Source: Daedaleopsis sinensis
Taxonomy: Eukaryota > Basidiomycota > Agaricomycetes > Polyporales > Polyporaceae
Length of the DNA stretch: 64,000 bases
Reading direction: 5' to 3'
Assembly (NCBI GenBank): GCA_033807695.1
Contig: CM066311.1
Span: 1,302,001-1,366,000 of the forward strand
This document shows positions 61,680-64,000 of this stretch, in pieces. The translations under genes and the position numbers were made by a program. Position 1 is the stretch's first letter. Each line of letters opens with the position of its first letter. The notes beneath the pieces are model-generated. The model saw nothing but the letters and a program-made list of their open reading frames with translations, did no database searches and had not been told where the DNA came from.

Positions 61680-63824
61680 ATGGCCATGTCCTCTAAGTGC
61701 GTATGCTCCTCTAATATATGCAACCGAATGTTGTCGCTGACTCTCGCTTCAGAACGGAGATGGAACTATCTACAATTCGCGCACGCTCTCCTCATCCACC
61801 CGACGAGCCTCCCACACCTGCAGCTACTGCCAACGACGATGTCGATGCCAAAAGCTTGAGAAAGAGCATAGAGATGGTAGAATCTGGTCTTGCAGAGGGG
61901 GGCTCTCAGATAGGTGATGTACCATCGACTGCGACCCCAGCCTCAACTCCTGCATCACGTCGCAAAGCAAGAATCCAGTTCGCGACCCTCTGTTACAGCT
62001 TGTTCATGGCCGGGTGGAACGACGGGACGACAGGACCTTTGTTACCGCGCATACAGACTGTCTATCACGTACGTCTCATCTCCTCGCCAGATCTACTTCG
62101 AGCTCACGAAGGTCCACGCGTTGGTACCAATCGATCAGGTCAACTACGCAGTGGTCTCCCTGATCTTCGTCTTCAACTGCATTGTATGTCTAACACCCTT
62201 ACCCTCTTTATCATATGTATTTGTCAACATGCAGTGTGCTCTCGCCGTAGGGTTTCCTGACGGCTGCAGCTGCCAATGTCTGGCTCACTGATAAGCTGGG
62301 TTTCGGCAAAGTATGTTTGTATTGCTGCAAGTCAGGATGTGGACATAATTGACTGCTGTCGACGCTGCAGGTTATGGTCATAGGTAGGACTGCACCGAGA
62401 TCTTTCATGTTTACAGAGCGGTTCTGCAGCTTTCTTTCCACCCGCAGGATCGATGGCTCAGGTCTTCGGCTACGCGCTCGAAGCTCCCGCGCCCCCGTTT
62501 CCTGTCTTCGTATTAGGATACGCGATCAACGGGTTCGGGTTATCGTTGCAGGTGAGCATGGTGGCAGTTGAACACTGGGTATCTATCAAATATCCGGATG
62601 TTGAAAAGTGCTGCATTAGGATGCTGGAGCGAACGGCTTTGTTGCCTCGCTCAAGGAGAATGCGGCAACCAAGATGGGCATCTTGCACGCTGTGTACGGT
62701 ATGGCATTCTATACTTGCCCGCCTATTCATTCTTAGTTGACCATGACAAGGTGTTGGCGCGCTTTCCTCTCCCCTCGCCTCGACGCAATTCTCTCAACTG
62801 CCTCATTGGTCCTTCCACTACCTCGCGTCGCTTGGAATCGCACTGTCTAACGCAATCCTGCTCGCTGCCGTTTTCCGGTTCAAGGACCAAGATTGTCGGT
62901 TCTTCGTTCTAGTCGTAAATGATCACACTCACATCTGAGTATCACGTTATAGCTTGTCTAGCTGAGGTCGGACAGCAGCCCAGCCACGACGTAGACCCGT
63001 CAGACAACGGCAACAACAGCAAGTACAAGCAAATGTTCCGCCTACGGGTTTTGCACCTGATGGCCTTGTTCATCTTGATCTACGTCGGGGTGGAAGTCAC
63101 GCTGGGCGGTGAGTCCTAGAGCTCTATACTTCCATAAGCATTTCTTAGCAGCATGCATACTGCCACAGGTTGGATCGTCACCTACGTGATCAACCTGCGC
63201 GGTGGAGGGCCATCTTCTGGCTACATATCGTCTGGTTTCTTCGGCGGTGAGTCTGTCCTGTACTATAAAGAGGTATGGTCTTAATACTTATGTGATCCTG
63301 TAGGACTTACCTTTGGCCGAGTCGCACTGTTGTGGGTAAATCAGAAGGTCGGTGAGCGACGTGCAATTTTTATATACGCCTTCGTCGCTATAGGGTAAGT
63401 GTCCCAACCTCAAAAACTCAGTGCGGTAGCATCCTGACCTGCCAATGTAGATTGGAGCTCGTCGTCTGGCTCGTTCCCTCCCTGATAGGCGGTGCAGTCG
63501 CCGTCTCCTTCGTCGGAGTGCTCCTTGGACCTATCTATCCCATAGTGATGAACCACGCTGCGCGAGTCCTTCCCCCGTGGCTCCTCACCGGCTCAATCGG
63601 GTGGATTGCGGGATTCGGGCAGGCCGGCTCAGCATTCCTGCCGTTCCTCACTGGCGCGCTTGCGTCGAAAGTCGGTATTCAAAGTCTTCAGCCTCTGTGA
63701 GTTCGTTCTGCTGTTGTCGAAGCTGCTGCTTGAATAATTTAAATCATGCAGACTGGTTTCGATGATGGGGTTTATGGTGTTCTTGTGGGCGTTGGTACCG
63801 AACACCCCGCGACGGATCGACTAG
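61680..63824 (+). CDS. MFS transporter 3 (paralogue of MFS 1 and 2)
   Basis: A multi-exon gene of about 480 residues. The first exon is MAMSSK; a hydrophilic segment follows, then 12 membrane spans. Landmarks match MFS 1 and 2: MAGWNDGTTGPLLPR, VNYAVVSLIFVFNC, TDKLGFGK, TKMGILHAVYG, HWSFHYLAS, WIVTYVINLRGGG, SGYISSGFFGG, and LLGPIYPIVMNHAARVL. Introns lie at the same places, including the one after HAVYG. It shares a short promoter with SEC24. Function unknown; a plasma-membrane solute transporter is likely. Confidence 0.87.
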
Positions 63825-64000
63825 CATATGCCAGATACTCAATCCTCGAAGTTCGACCTGCTGTATCTTTGCTATCCTGATAGTTTGCCTAACTCCTCGT
63901 AACGTTAAGATGTTCCCCGCGTTCTCTATACCCTGGCGTTGCTTGTGCACTTGCTTATCGGCGCCATTTGCATTAGCGCCGAAAGACATCGATGACTTCC
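63825..64000. other. 3' end of MFS 3
   Basis: Window end; no feature seen. Confidence 0.4.

Noticed and set aside
1..64000. CRISPR arrays, ribosome binding sites and rRNA genes
   Set aside because: The window is eukaryotic; no regularly spaced repeats or rRNA sequence were seen.

Overview
The window is nuclear DNA of a filamentous basidiomycete, most likely an agaricomycete such as a polypore. The evidence is the gene style: most genes are cut by many introns of about 45-65 bp, with GTRNGT-type donors and short pyrimidine-poor acceptors. GC is high, there are no operons, and several families are typical of Agaricomycetes: multispan proteins of unknown function, F-box/LRR proteins, a BSC6-like MFS family and P450s. 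Exon joins below were made by hand from splice signals, reading frame and family conservation. Most sum to a whole number of codons, but none has transcript support.

Layout. 1-3.8 kb: mostly without recognisable genes, with one possible degenerate reading frame. 3.8-6.3 kb (-): Ran1/Ksp1-type protein kinase. 6.85-7.36 kb: a 511-bp non-autonomous DNA transposon with matching terminal inverted repeats and an 8-bp target duplication. 9.4-30 kb is the conserved, gene-rich part: ATP10 (ATP synthase assembly), a GT61-like glycosyltransferase, a TPT/DMT sugar-phosphate or nucleotide-sugar transporter, a multispan membrane protein, an HMG-box regulator, an SDR oxidoreductase (-), an ELYS-domain nuclear pore protein (-) and the first MFS transporter. 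31-33.2 kb: a second, tandem MFS paralogue.

33.2-55.6 kb is an accessory-looking block of about 22 kb with only three recognisable genes. Two paralogous multispan membrane proteins lie in inverted orientation (37.9-39.6 kb on minus, 51.8-53.5 kb on plus), and a cytochrome P450 lies between them (40.5-43.2 kb on plus). The P450 shares a 965-bp divergent promoter with the first membrane gene. The rest is DNA built of short drifting tandem words. 55.6-63.8 kb returns to conserved content: an F-box/LRR protein (-), the COPII coat gene SEC24 (-, 13 exons, with an unexpected N-terminal WW domain) and a third MFS paralogue (+).

Most genes are independent housekeeping or regulatory loci. The one plausible functional grouping is membrane protein - P450 - membrane protein. 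The three MFS genes (28.2, 31.0 and 61.7 kb) share intron positions and come from one ancestor, so the intervening block may have been inserted into, or expanded within, an older MFS array. Other notable points are two GC-AG introns, a 414-bp intron in the TPT gene, an intron in the ELYS gene that could be retained without breaking the frame, and two 9-mers found in intergenic DNA at about twelve times chance.
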